From: Thermoflexus sp. | Lineage (GTDB): Bacteria > Chloroflexota > Anaerolineae > Thermoflexales > Thermoflexaceae | Assembly: GCA_017743605.1 (NCBI GenBank) | Contig: JAGHYO010000023.1 | Location: forward strand, 1 to 16,345 | Direction: 5' to 3' | Length of the DNA stretch: 16,345 bases | Part shown: positions 1 to 6,894 of the stretch, piece by piece | Numbering within the stretch: the stretch's first letter is position 1 | Layout: each line of letters begins with the position of its first letter | Notes under the pieces: generated by a model | Databases searched by the model: none | Seen by the model: only the letters and a program-made list of their open reading frames with translations | Told to the model about the DNA's origin: nothing | Made by a program: the position numbers and the translations under genes

Positions 1-1031
1 CCAGCGCCTGCACCAGATCTTCGATGAGGTCGTCTGGATGTTCCAGGCCGATGGAGAGGCGCAACATGTCCTCCAGCGTGGAGGTCCCGGGGCCCTCGAT
101 GGAGGTCCGGTGCTCGATTAGGCTCTCGCGCCCCCCGAAGCGGGTCGCCCAGGTGAACGGCTGCACCTGACCGGCCACCCGAAAGGACCCCTCGCGGCCT
201 CCTCACACCCGAAGGGAACGCAGCCCCTTGAAGGCCATCATCCGACGGGCCGCGATGGCGTGGCCGAGGTGATGCGGGAGGCCGGGGGAATGCTCTGCTG
301 TCACCGCAGGGTGCCGGGCCACGAACTCCGCCATCCGCATGGCGTTCTCCGAATGCGCTCGCATCCGATGAGCAGCGTCCGCAGGCCGCGTAGGATCATC
401 CCGCTCTCAAAGGGCCGCAGAAACGCCCTGCTGGTGATCCGGATCTCCCGCGGCCGCCGGGCGAAGGCATTCTCCTCCCGCAGCGCCACGGCCCCGCCCA
501 TTACGTCCCCGCGGCCGCATGGATGCTTGGTCGCGGAATGCACCACGCCTAGAGGATCGGCGTGGCGGCGTTGCCGCAGAAGCAGAGCGTCCCGGCCGCG
601 CGGGCCCAGTCGGCCACCCAGGCGATGTCGGTGACCCGCAGCATCGGGTTGGAAAGGGTCTCCACCCATCAGCCGGGCGGGCGTCCGCGGCGCCTCCTCG
701 ACGGCCCGGGGATCCGTGAGGGCGACGAACTCCACCCGCAGGCCCCGGCAGCGAGGATCTCCCGGAACCGCTGTGCCAGGCCACGGTAGAGATCCTGCGA
801 GAGCATCGCCCGGCTTCATAGGAAGGGGGCCCGGAAGACGGCGAAGGCGAGGGCTCCCTCCAGGGCCGCCCAGTTCAGGTGGCCATGGCGGATGTAGATC
901 CGCCCGTGCGGGTCGCTCCCATCCGCGGCTTGCTCGAAGGTGGTGGACAGACAATGAGGGAGTGAAGCCACTGCCCCGGTGGCCGGGTCGGTGCGGGATC
1001 CTGCATGGACGGCCAGGGTTTCCAGGCGCAT
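1..1031 (-). pseudogene. Degenerate cystathionine gamma-lyase/gamma-synthase family PLP enzyme (pseudogene, runs off left edge)
   Basis: The family is trans-sulfuration and methionine-pathway PLP enzymes of about 390 residues. Reading leftward, recognisable pieces occur in family order but in changing frames. The N-terminus (LETLAVHAG, then DPATGAV) starts at 1031. Then come DLYRGLAQRFREILA, RGLRVEFVALTDP, an ETLSNPMLRVTDIAWVADWA piece, and the PLP-lysine motif VVHSATK near 530. After these follow FESGMILRGLRTLLI, ENAMRMAEFVARHPAVTAEH, and the C-terminal GGRESLIEHRTSIEGPGTST through the window start. At least five frame changes, an in-frame stop near 206-208 and internal deletions, such as the stretch just before the SATK motif, rule out a working enzyme. 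It lies 26 bp after ybaB on the same strand. Choice between lyase and synthase is not possible. Broken status is certain unless the assembly is very poor here. Confidence 0.9.
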
Positions 1032-1057
1032 CGGGACTCGTCGGCGGAGGCAGGGCT

Positions 1058-1393
1058 TCAGGGGCCGAGCAGCCCGCTCAGGCCCAGTTGACCGGTCAGG
1101 GCGTTCAGCCGCTCCGCCGCATGGGTCTGGGAGCGCTCGATGGCCTGATTGATGGCCGCCACCAGCAGGTCCTGGAGCATCTCCACATCCCCAGAGGAGA
1201 GCAGGGCAGGGTCGATGGCGATGGATTGCACCCGCTGATCGCCGGAGATCACGATGGTGATGGCCCCCCCGCCCGCTGTCACCGTCAGGGTCTCCTGGGC
1301 GAGAGCCTCCTTCGTCTTCACCATCTCCTCCTGCAGCCGCTGGATCTGCTGGAGGAGCTGCATTGGGTTGCCCAGCCCACGCATCTTGGTCAT
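1058..1393 (-). CDS. ybaB: YbaB/EbfC family nucleoid-associated protein
   Basis: A small DNA-binding protein of 111 residues, the usual family length. Proteins of this family form dimers that bind DNA along the nucleoid and are commonly encoded just after dnaX. The sequence shows the expected layout. An N-terminal amphipathic helix (QLLQQIQRLQEEMVKTKEAL, about residues 12-31) leads into a beta core containing TVTAGGGAITIVISGDQRV. The typical helix with DLLVAAINQAIERS follows, and then a variable glycine- and leucine-rich tail. The ATG at 1393 is preceded by AGGAG seven bases upstream, and the gene begins 30 bp after dnaX, so the two are probably cotranscribed. The exact role in this organism is unknown. 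Family membership is clear from the sequence. Confidence 0.93.
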   Translation of the reverse strand: MTKMRGLGNPMQLLQQIQRLQEEMVKTKEALAQETLTVTAGGGAITIVISGDQRVQSIAIDPALLSSGDVEMLQDLLVAAINQAIERSQTHAAERLNALTGQLGLSGLLGP

Positions 1394-1423
1394 TGTTAGG
1401 CTCCTGAGAAAGGGATAGAGGCC

Positions 1424-2965
1424 TTATTCCTCCTCCACCTGGGCGCCCAGCTCCTCCACCGCCCGCTGGATCAGGGGGTCCTCAGCCACCGGGCGCCGGC
1501 GGGGGGTCTTGCGGGCCACGATGTTGTGAATCCTCACCGGGATCCCGAACGCGTGGCTTAGGATGTCCTCCACCAACGCTTGAGCCTTCGCTCGGGGATC
1601 CTGGAACTTGTCCCGCAGCAGCTCGGAGGGCCAGGCCAAGACCACAGTGTGGCCTTCCGCCGCATGGAGGGCGCAGGATTTCAACAGCGCCTCGGTGGGC
1701 AGGCTCTGGGCCCGCACCGCCTTGAGGATGCTGGCCCAGCGCTCCCGAAGGGCCTCCAGGGTCAGCCCTCCCGGTGGGGAGGCGGGGCCCGGAGACGCCG
1801 GCGCGGGGGGCGCAGCGGTCGCCGCCGCGGGTGCCGGCGAGGGAGCCGGAGGAGAGGGAGGGGCGCTCCGGGCCGCCCGGGCCTGCTGACAGGCCAGGGC
1901 CGCCTCCACGAAGGCCAGCTCCAGTGCGAGCTGCGGCGACCAAGCGCTCCGGAAGTCCGCCGCTGCGGTCGTGAACAGGCGGATCAGACGAGGGAGGACC
2001 TCCGGGGGCAAGGCGCGGGCGTGCCGCTGGGCCGCGGCGCGCTGCTCTGGCAGGAGGTCCGCCCCGCTGGCATCCCCCCATTGCAGCCACATAACCGCAC
2101 GCAGGTGTTCCACCAGCTGTCGGGCAAGCTGCGGCGGATGCGCGCCCTCCTCTACGGCACGGGCGAGGAGGGTCAGCCCGCGCGCTGTTTCCCCTGCGCA
2201 CAGGGCCTCCGCGATCTCCCCCACCAGATCCCAGCGCCCGGCCCCCAGGGTCCGCTGCACGCGCTCCACCGTGATGGTCTCTTCGTCGTTGGCGAGCTGA
2301 TCCAGCAGGGTTACCGCGTCCCGCAGGCTGCCGACTGCCTGACGACCGATCCAGGCCAGGGCCTCCGGCTCGGCAGAGAGCCCCTCGGTGGCCACGATCT
2401 CCTCCAGCCGCCGGACGATCTCAGCCGTCGTCAGGCGGCGGAAATCGAAGCGCTGGCAACGGGAGAGGATCGTGGTGGGGATCCGATGGGGCTCGGTGGT
2501 GGCCAGGACGAAGATCACGTGGGGCGGGGGCTCCTCCAGGGTCTTGAGGAGGGCGTTGAAGGCCTCGGTGGTCAGCATATGCACCTCATCGATGACGTAA
2601 ACCTTATACCGGGCCTCGCTGGGGGAGAAGCGAACCCGCTCCCGCAGGTCTCGGATCTCATCGATGCCCCGGTTGGAGGCGGCGTCGATCTCGATCAGGT
2701 CGATGAGGCGCCCTTCGTTGACCGCCTGGCAGATCCGGCAGCGATCGCATGGTCGCTCCTCCACCGCCTCCGTCAGGCAGTTGACCGCCTTGGCCAGCAG
2801 GCGGGCCGTGGTGGTCTTGCCGGTCCCCCGCGGCCCGGCGAACAGATATGCGTGCGCGATGCGACCCAGGCGCAGAGCGTTGCGCAGGGTGCGGGTCACA
2901 TGCTCCTGGCCGACCACTTCCTCGAACCGTCGGGGGCGCCACTTGCGGTAGAGGGCCAACGGCAT
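1424..2965 (-). CDS. dnaX: DNA polymerase III tau subunit (clamp loader ATPase)
   Basis: This is the AAA+ motor of the replicative clamp loader, which places the sliding clamp on primed DNA. The protein is 513 residues. Visible motifs are MPLALYRKWRPRRF at the start, Walker A GPRGTGKT (44-51), zinc-binding Cys63, Cys73, Cys76 and Cys79, Walker B VIDEVHML (124-131), sensor 1 ATTEPHRIP, and the SRC arginine finger (168-170). After the collar region a Pro/Ala-rich linker (about 375-413) joins a C-terminal tau domain ending in acidic residues. The frame stays open to an ATG at 3145, but the promoter found at 3003-3031 lies inside that extension, and homologues begin at MPLALYRKWRP, so 2965 is chosen. 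No long A-run that could give a gamma frameshift product was seen. ybaB follows in the same operon. Confidence 0.96.
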   Translation of the reverse strand: MPLALYRKWRPRRFEEVVGQEHVTRTLRNALRLGRIAHAYLFAGPRGTGKTTTARLLAKAVNCLTEAVEERPCDRCRICQAVNEGRLIDLIEIDAASNRGIDEIRDLRERVRFSPSEARYKVYVIDEVHMLTTEAFNALLKTLEEPPPHVIFVLATTEPHRIPTTILSRCQRFDFRRLTTAEIVRRLEEIVATEGLSAEPEALAWIGRQAVGSLRDAVTLLDQLANDEETITVERVQRTLGAGRWDLVGEIAEALCAGETARGLTLLARAVEEGAHPPQLARQLVEHLRAVMWLQWGDASGADLLPEQRAAAQRHARALPPEVLPRLIRLFTTAAADFRSAWSPQLALELAFVEAALACQQARAARSAPPSPPAPSPAPAAATAAPPAPASPGPASPPGGLTLEALRERWASILKAVRAQSLPTEALLKSCALHAAEGHTVVLAWPSELLRDKFQDPRAKAQALVEDILSHAFGIPVRIHNIVARKTPRRRPVAEDPLIQRAVEELGAQVEEE

Positions 2966-3002
2966 CGGCGGCACGCTCCGGAGTCCTGCCGGTCTGGCGG
3001 CC

Positions 3003-3031
3003 ATTATAACCGACAGGCGGGAAGCTGGCAA
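3003..3031 (-). promoter_or_regulatory. Sigma-70 promoter of dnaX
   Basis: On the minus strand, -35 TTGCCA (3026-3031) and -10 TATAAT (3003-3008) are separated by exactly 17 bases. The -10 is a perfect consensus and the -35 matches five of six positions. Predicted transcription starts near 2996, giving a leader of about 31 bases before the dnaX ATG at 2965. This also decides the dnaX start codon. Confidence 0.75.
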
Positions 3032-3148
3032 CGCGGGGCCATGCCTCCGCCCTGGGAGTCGTGCCAAAATCATAGGACAACGGCGAGCAGTTGGCCCCCA
3101 AAGCGGCCAGGCCCGAAAAATTAGGATATAACCCTGCTTCGGCAAAAC

Positions 3149-3176
3149 TTGACAAAATCCTTGGCCCGATTATCAT
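3149..3176 (+). promoter_or_regulatory. Sigma-70 promoter upstream of the cold-shock gene
   Basis: A perfect -35 TTGACA (3149-3154) is followed after 16 bases by TATCAT (3171-3176), five of six to consensus. It reads away from the dnaX promoter about 120 bp to the left. Transcription would start near 3183, leaving a leader of about 230 bases before the cold-shock start codon at 3413. That leader contains the terminator at 3233-3273. Confidence 0.7.
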
Positions 3177-3182
3177 AGAAAC

Positions 3183-3273
3183 AAATCGGAACGCAGAACC
3201 GGAGCGCAGGGGGAATGTTCTGAGGGTTTTGCCCGTCGGGTCAACACAAGGCTCGCCCGACGGCTTTTTGTTT
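3183..3273 (+). ncRNA. Candidate small RNA or attenuated leader of the cold-shock gene
   Basis: The strong promoter at 3149-3176 and the intrinsic terminator at 3233-3273 define a transcript of about 90 bases with no convincing coding frame. It could form a 6-bp stem (CAGAAC 3194-3199 with GTTCTG 3217-3222) followed by the terminator hairpin. It may be a free-standing small RNA, or the terminated form of the cold-shock mRNA leader. It does not match the SRP RNA, 6S RNA or riboswitch consensus sequences I know. The ends are inferred. Confidence 0.4.
3233..3273 (+). terminator. Intrinsic terminator inside the cold-shock gene leader
   Basis: CCGTCGGG (3233-3240) pairs perfectly with CCCGACGG (3256-3263) across a 15-base loop. 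A C and then a T-rich tail (TTTTTGTTT, 3265-3273) follow. On the opposite strand no T-run follows, so it works in the plus direction. It sits about 140 bases upstream of the cold-shock start codon, so read-through or anti-termination is needed to express that gene from the promoter at 3149. Confidence 0.65.
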
Positions 3274-3324
3274 GGAAGCTCAGGCGCCCGCTCACCCCGA
3301 GGCCGCGCCGCTCGCCCTTGGGTC

Positions 3325-3364
3325 CCCTGCTTCCGGTCGAATCGTTCCGCAACGGGAAGCAGGG
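3325..3364 (+). promoter_or_regulatory. Ten-base-pair hairpin in the cold-shock mRNA leader
   Basis: CCCTGCTTCC (3325-3334) is perfectly complementary to GGAAGCAGGG (3355-3364) with a 20-base loop. It lies about 50 bases before the start codon and upstream of the ribosome site, and no T-run follows, so it is not a terminator. A structured 5' leader is known to give temperature control in cspA-type genes; a similar role here is inference. I saw no base-pairing partner that hides the ribosome site. Confidence 0.4.
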
Positions 3365-3412
3365 AGTCCGCCCCTCGCGGGCTTCGAAAATCTTGCTTAA
3401 GGAGTTGCAGCA

Positions 3413-3634
3413 ATGCCTGGTCAGCGCGTTAAGGGCACCGTCCGCTGGTTCAACCGGACCAAGGGGTACGGCTTCATCCGGCCGGACGAAGGGGACCGCG
3501 ATGTCTTCGTCCACTACACAGCGATCGTCGGCCAGGGGTTCCGCAACCTCGAGGAGGGCGAGCGGGTGGAGTTCACGATCCGCGAGACCCCTAAGGGCCT
3601 CCAGGCGGAGCAGGTCGTGCGCCTGTCCGAGTGA
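3413..3634 (+). CDS. csp: Cold-shock domain protein (CspA family)
   Basis: A single cold-shock domain of 73 residues, close to the usual 65-75. These small cytoplasmic OB-fold proteins bind single-stranded RNA and DNA and act as RNA chaperones. The first strand reads VKGTVRWFNRTKGYGFI, containing RNP1 KGYGFI (17-22). RNP2 is VFVHYTAI (31-38), and the later part has the usual EGERVEF strand and the QAEQVV ending. The start is fixed by AAGGAG eight bases before the ATG. The gene stands alone: a structured leader with an internal terminator precedes it and a strong terminator follows, so it is probably a single-gene transcript under post-transcriptional control. Family assignment is firm. Whether it is cold induced or constitutive cannot be read from the sequence. 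Confidence 0.96.
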   Translation: MPGQRVKGTVRWFNRTKGYGFIRPDEGDRDVFVHYTAIVGQGFRNLEEGERVEFTIRETPKGLQAEQVVRLSE

Positions 3635-3665
3635 ACACGGTGCCAGCTCCACCCGACCCGGGGCG

Positions 3666-3702
3666 GCGGGAGCCTCCAGGCGGAGGCTCCCGCTGTTTTT
3701 CT
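3666..3702 (+). terminator. Strong intrinsic terminator after the cold-shock gene
   Basis: A 12-bp perfect stem has arms 3666-3677 and 3682-3693, built on GGGAGCCTCC and GGAGGCTCCC, with an AGGC loop. The tail TGTTTTTCT follows. It begins about 30 bases past the csp stop codon and separates csp from mutL. Confidence 0.9.
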
Positions 3703-3849
3703 CCAGACTCTATATCCTCCATGTAAGGAGATCCCCTTAGAGTGCGCCAATGTCAAGGTACGAGTTGCGCTTCTTAGCGATGAGGCGCAGAATATTCTCA
3801 ATGAAATGCGTGGCGGACGCTCGGCCTGGATCACGTGCGGAGCGCAGGC
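3703..3849. other. AT-richer gap between csp terminator and mutL
   Basis: This 147-bp stretch is less GC-rich than its surroundings. It probably holds the mutL promoter: a weak candidate is TTGCGC (3765-3770) with CAGAAT (3788-3793), 17 bases apart. The minus strand has a short protein-like tail, FIENILRLIAKKRNSYLDIG then a stop near 3738-3746, with no start or recognised homologue. Confidence 0.3.
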
Positions 3850-5541
3850 ATGCCGATTCGAGTGCTGGACCCGGAGCTGGTGGCTCAGATCGCGGCCGGG
3901 GAGGTAATCGAGCGCCCGGCCTCGGTGGTCAAGGAACTGGTGGAGAACGCCCTGGACGCGGGCGCTTCGCGGATCGAGTTGGAGACGGAGGGGGGCGGCC
4001 GTTCGCGCATCCGGGTCGCCGATGACGGGTGCGGCATCCCGGCGGCGGAGGCCGCCCTCGCCTTCGCCCGCCACGCCACCAGCAAGATCTCCGCCCCTGA
4101 GGACCTCTTCCGTATCGCCACCTTAGGGTTCCGGGGCGAAGCCCTGGCGGCCATCGCCGCCGTTGCCCGGATCACCTGCCGGACCCGGGCCGCCGGGGAA
4201 GCGCTGGGCACGTATCTCCGCATCGAGGGGGGGGAGATCCGGGAGCAGCGGCCTCTGGCGCTTCCTCCGGGCACGGAGATGATCGTGGAGGACCTGTTCT
4301 TCAACACCCCGGCTCGCTGGAAGTTCCTAAGGGGGGAAGGCGCGGAGCGGCGGGCCATCGACCTCTGGATCAGCCGCTACGCCCTGGCTTACCCGAAGGT
4401 CGCCTTCTTTCTCCGGCACGACCGGCGGGAGGCCCTGACGCTCCCCGCCGCTCGCGAGCCCCGCCATCGCCTCGCCGCCCTCTACGGCGCAGAGGTGGCG
4501 GAAGTCCTCCTGAAGGTGAGCGAAGCGGACGAAGAGGTGCGGATCTCCGGGTGGATCAGCCCGCCGGGGATGGATCGCCCGGACCGCCAGGAGATGGCCT
4601 TCTTCGTGAACGGACGCTGGGTGCAGGACCGGATGCTCCCAGCAGCGGTGCTGCAGGCCTATCACACGCTGCTCCCCACTGGCCGCTTTCCGTGGAGTTT
4701 TCTCTGGATCGATCTCCCCCCCGACGCGGTGGATGTGAACGTTCACCCGGCCAAGATCGAGGTCCGTTTCCGGGATCCGGATCGGGTGTTCCGGCTGGTC
4801 CAGCGCGCCGCGCACCAGGCCCTCCGCCAGATGGCCCCTCGTGTCTTTCAACCTGTCGACTCCTCGACGGTGCCGGTTTCGATCCCCGCCCGTCCTCTCC
4901 CGCCCCGGGAGCCCACGCCTGTCCTTCCGAAGCCATCTGGATCTGGAGAGGAGGCCGCCCGTCTTCCCCCGCTCCGGGTGATCGGGCAGCTCCAGGCCAC
5001 TTACATCGTCGCCGAGGGGCCGGATGGCCTCTACCTGCTGGACCAGCACGCGGCGCACGAGCGGGTTCTGTATGAGGAGCTCCTGGCCCGGCGTCAGGAA
5101 GGGCCGCTCCCGGCCCAGCCGCTGTTGCAACCGATGCTGCTGGAGGTCTCGCTGGAGGAAGGGAGCCTGCTGGAGGAACACCAGGGGACGCTGCGCGAGC
5201 TGGGGTTCTGGATCGAGCCCTTCGGCCCCCGCACCGTCCGCGTGCGGGCCATCCCGGCCGTCCTCTCCGCCGAAGCGATCCGGGCGGTGATCCAGGACCT
5301 CCTGTTCGACCTGCACGAAGCGCGACGGCCGATGGAGGCCGCTTTAGAGGCTCGCTGGATCCGGAGCATCTGCAAGCGCGCTGCCGTGAAGGCCGGGCAG
5401 GTCCTCAGCATGGAGCAAATGCAGCATCTGGTGCGGGCGCTGGAGGGGTGCGCCACGCCCTGGACCTGCCCGCACGGCCGGCCGACGGTGTTGCGGTTCC
5501 CGCTGGGCCGGCTGGCCCATCAGTTCGGACGGGAGCCATGA
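3850..5541 (+). CDS. mutL: DNA mismatch repair protein MutL with endonuclease motif
   Basis: MutL couples mismatch recognition by MutS to strand incision and excision. The protein is 563 residues. The N-terminal GHKL ATPase is complete: ENALDAGA (32-39), DDGCGI (58-63), RHATSKI (74-80) and TLGFRGEAL (91-99). A proline-rich linker (about 340-380) leads to the C-terminal dimerisation domain. That domain carries DQHA-x2-E-x4-E starting at Asp398, plus SICKRAAVKAGQ and CPHGRP near 540-545. These are metal-site motifs of MutL proteins that nick DNA themselves in organisms without MutH. The frame is open from a GTG at 3835, but the ATG at 3850 has GGAG seven bases upstream and matches homologue starts. 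It stands alone; no mutS is in the window. No terminator is evident after it. Confidence 0.96.
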   Translation: MPIRVLDPELVAQIAAGEVIERPASVVKELVENALDAGASRIELETEGGGRSRIRVADDGCGIPAAEAALAFARHATSKISAPEDLFRIATLGFRGEALAAIAAVARITCRTRAAGEALGTYLRIEGGEIREQRPLALPPGTEMIVEDLFFNTPARWKFLRGEGAERRAIDLWISRYALAYPKVAFFLRHDRREALTLPAAREPRHRLAALYGAEVAEVLLKVSEADEEVRISGWISPPGMDRPDRQEMAFFVNGRWVQDRMLPAAVLQAYHTLLPTGRFPWSFLWIDLPPDAVDVNVHPAKIEVRFRDPDRVFRLVQRAAHQALRQMAPRVFQPVDSSTVPVSIPARPLPPREPTPVLPKPSGSGEEAARLPPLRVIGQLQATYIVAEGPDGLYLLDQHAAHERVLYEELLARRQEGPLPAQPLLQPMLLEVSLEEGSLLEEHQGTLRELGFWIEPFGPRTVRVRAIPAVLSAEAIRAVIQDLLFDLHEARRPMEAALEARWIRSICKRAAVKAGQVLSMEQMQHLVRALEGCATPWTCPHGRPTVLRFPLGRLAHQFGREP

Positions 5542-5712
5542 GGGGAGCGAGCCCGCCCCTGGCTCCTGAGAAGTTCACCGGCCCCGACGTTCGGGCATCT
5601 TGCCGTCCGGCTTCTTCGAAGAGTCAGAACTCGGACCCGCCGCGGGGGTAGGGGACGGCGAGAGCGTGGCGAAAGCTCTGGACCGGGTGGAGTGCATGAT
5701 GGCGCCCGGGCC

Positions 5713-6141
5713 TCAGCCGCCTGGATGGAGGCCGTAGGCGCGGTAAGCCTGCCCCCATCCCACCCGCCGTCCCCGCTGGAGCGCCTGCTCCAGGGAGAGA
5801 TCATTCGTGGGATCAGCGTCGCGCCGAGAGGCCAGGACCAGCGGGAGCGCTCGCGCGATCTCGCTGTAGCTGAAGCCCTGAGCGTGGAGGCCCATCAGAT
5901 CTGTAATGGAGATCGTTGGCGTGAGCCCGAGGGTCGGAAACGTCTGGCTGATCCAGCGGGCCAGGGCGAGGGCCACCGGGTGGACCCGGGTCACCGGGAC
6001 CGTCGGGGTGAGCGTAGGCGTCGGCGCGGGCTCCTCCGTCGGCGCTACTGCCCCAGCCTCCCGGGCCATTGCCAGCCCCAATCCCAGGGCCAGCCCGGTG
6101 CCCAACAGACTGCCCATCATTCTGATCGCCCCTCGTCGCAT
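5713..6141 (-). CDS. Secreted or lipid-independent exported small protein of unknown function
   Basis: This 142-residue protein is not recognised by name. It has a typical export signal: basic MRRGAIR, a hydrophobic stretch rich in Gly/Leu/Ala (8-25), and a plausible cleavage site after AREAGA. A Pro/Thr-rich spacer (34-50) follows, then a small helical domain. The C-terminal domain holds two loosely similar pieces, LHAQGFSYSEIARAL (85-99) and LQRGRRVGWGQAYRAYGL (121-138). They resemble short Gly-aromatic helical motifs found in exported proteins of Chloroflexota; that resemblance is from memory. GGAGG eight bases before the ATG supports the start. It is divergent from the broken sigma factor and the DUF5667-type gene, so it may belong to the same envelope-related regulon, which is inference. 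Confidence 0.75.
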   Translation of the reverse strand: MRRGAIRMMGSLLGTGLALGLGLAMAREAGAVAPTEEPAPTPTLTPTVPVTRVHPVALALARWISQTFPTLGLTPTISITDLMGLHAQGFSYSEIARALPLVLASRRDADPTNDLSLEQALQRGRRVGWGQAYRAYGLHPGG

Positions 6142-6339
6142 CTCCTATCCCTCCGGTTCGGGGCTCGGAGAACGAACGCGGCTCCAGCTTCGGGTGAGCT
6201 CCAGGTCCGCGGGAGACCCGGGACCGGATGGAGGCAAGTCCTGATCTACAGCTCTTCTAAATCATAAACCGCCTCAGAGTTCGAGGAAGATACGCGTGAT
6301 ACTTACCACATCCCGGCCGGTTTCCTAAGAGGGCGAGGG

Positions 6340-6894
6340 ATGGGTTGGCTCACCCCTCATCTGGAAGAGCGGCGCTGGATCGCCCGGGCGCGGAAGGGGG
6401 ATCCGGAGGCCGTCGCGGCGCTGTATCAGCATTACGCCGATGGCGTCTACCGTTATCTGCTCTACCGGGTGGGTGACGCCGAGCTGGCAGAGGACCTCAC
6501 CGCGGACGTGTTCCTCAGGATGATCGAGGACCTGCCGCGGTATGAAGAGCGGGGCCTTCCCTTCGGCGCCTAACTGTTCCGTATCGCCCGGGCCCGCCGG
6601 ATCGATCGCTGGCGGCGGCAGGGGCAGCGCCCCCTCGTGGCGCTGGAGGACACGGAGACGGGGCCGCAGCTCAGCCAGGACATCCCGGAGGATGAGGTTA
6701 CGGTCTCGGAGATGATCCAGCGGGCGCTGCGGGTGCTCACCGAGGAGCAACAGGAAGTGGTGGTCCTGCGCTTCCTGGTCGGGATGAGTCTGGAGGAGGT
6801 GGCCCGGGCGATGGGGAAATCCGTGGGCGCCGTTAAGGCCCTCCAGCATCGCGCCCTAAGCGCCTTAGCCCGTTGTCTGGAGAAGATCCGGTGA
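6340..6894 (+). pseudogene. ECF-type sigma-70 factor interrupted by one in-frame stop codon
   Basis: The frame encodes a two-domain sigma factor of 184 residues if read through the TAA at 6571-6573 (codon 78). Region 2 reads ALYQHYADGVYRYLLYRVGD, AEDLTADVF and, after the stop, LFRIARARRIDRWRR. Region 4 has LTEEQQEVVVLRFLVGMSLEE and the helix-turn-helix VARAMGKSVGAVKALQHRAL. The stop replaces the aromatic residue (Trp or Tyr) normally found in PFGA-x-LFRIAR, so one base change from TAC/TAT or two from TGG explains it. No frame is lost on either side. A GTG at 6637 could in principle restart a region-4 fragment, but without a good ribosome site. The last base of its TGA is the first base of the next gene's ATG. 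It is either a recent nonsense mutation or a sequence error. Confidence 0.85.

Noticed and set aside
1424..2965. Programmed frameshift giving a gamma clamp-loader subunit
   Set aside because: No A-rich slippery run with downstream hairpin was seen at the end of the ATPase part. Only full-length tau is supported.
1580..3124. A 514-residue plus-strand open frame opposite dnaX
   Set aside because: Low-complexity Gly/Arg/Gln-rich translation, no domain, and no ribosome site; dnaX on the other strand is certain. The same reasoning removes 4327-5316, 8921-10045 and 14486-15466.
2966..3145. Extended dnaX start at 3145
   Set aside because: The extra 60 codons contain the TATAAT/TTGCCA promoter, and their translation is unlike any DnaX N-terminus.
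3183..3273. SRP (4.5S) RNA gene near dnaX
   Set aside because: The conserved apical-loop sequence around GGAAG and AGCA is absent in the right arrangement, and the predicted folding is two short stems rather than one long hairpin.
5542..5712. Gene or terminator after mutL
   Set aside because: Only a five-base stem (CCCGA-CGT-TCGGG) and a short TCTTCGAAGA palindrome occur. There is no T-run and no credible coding frame.
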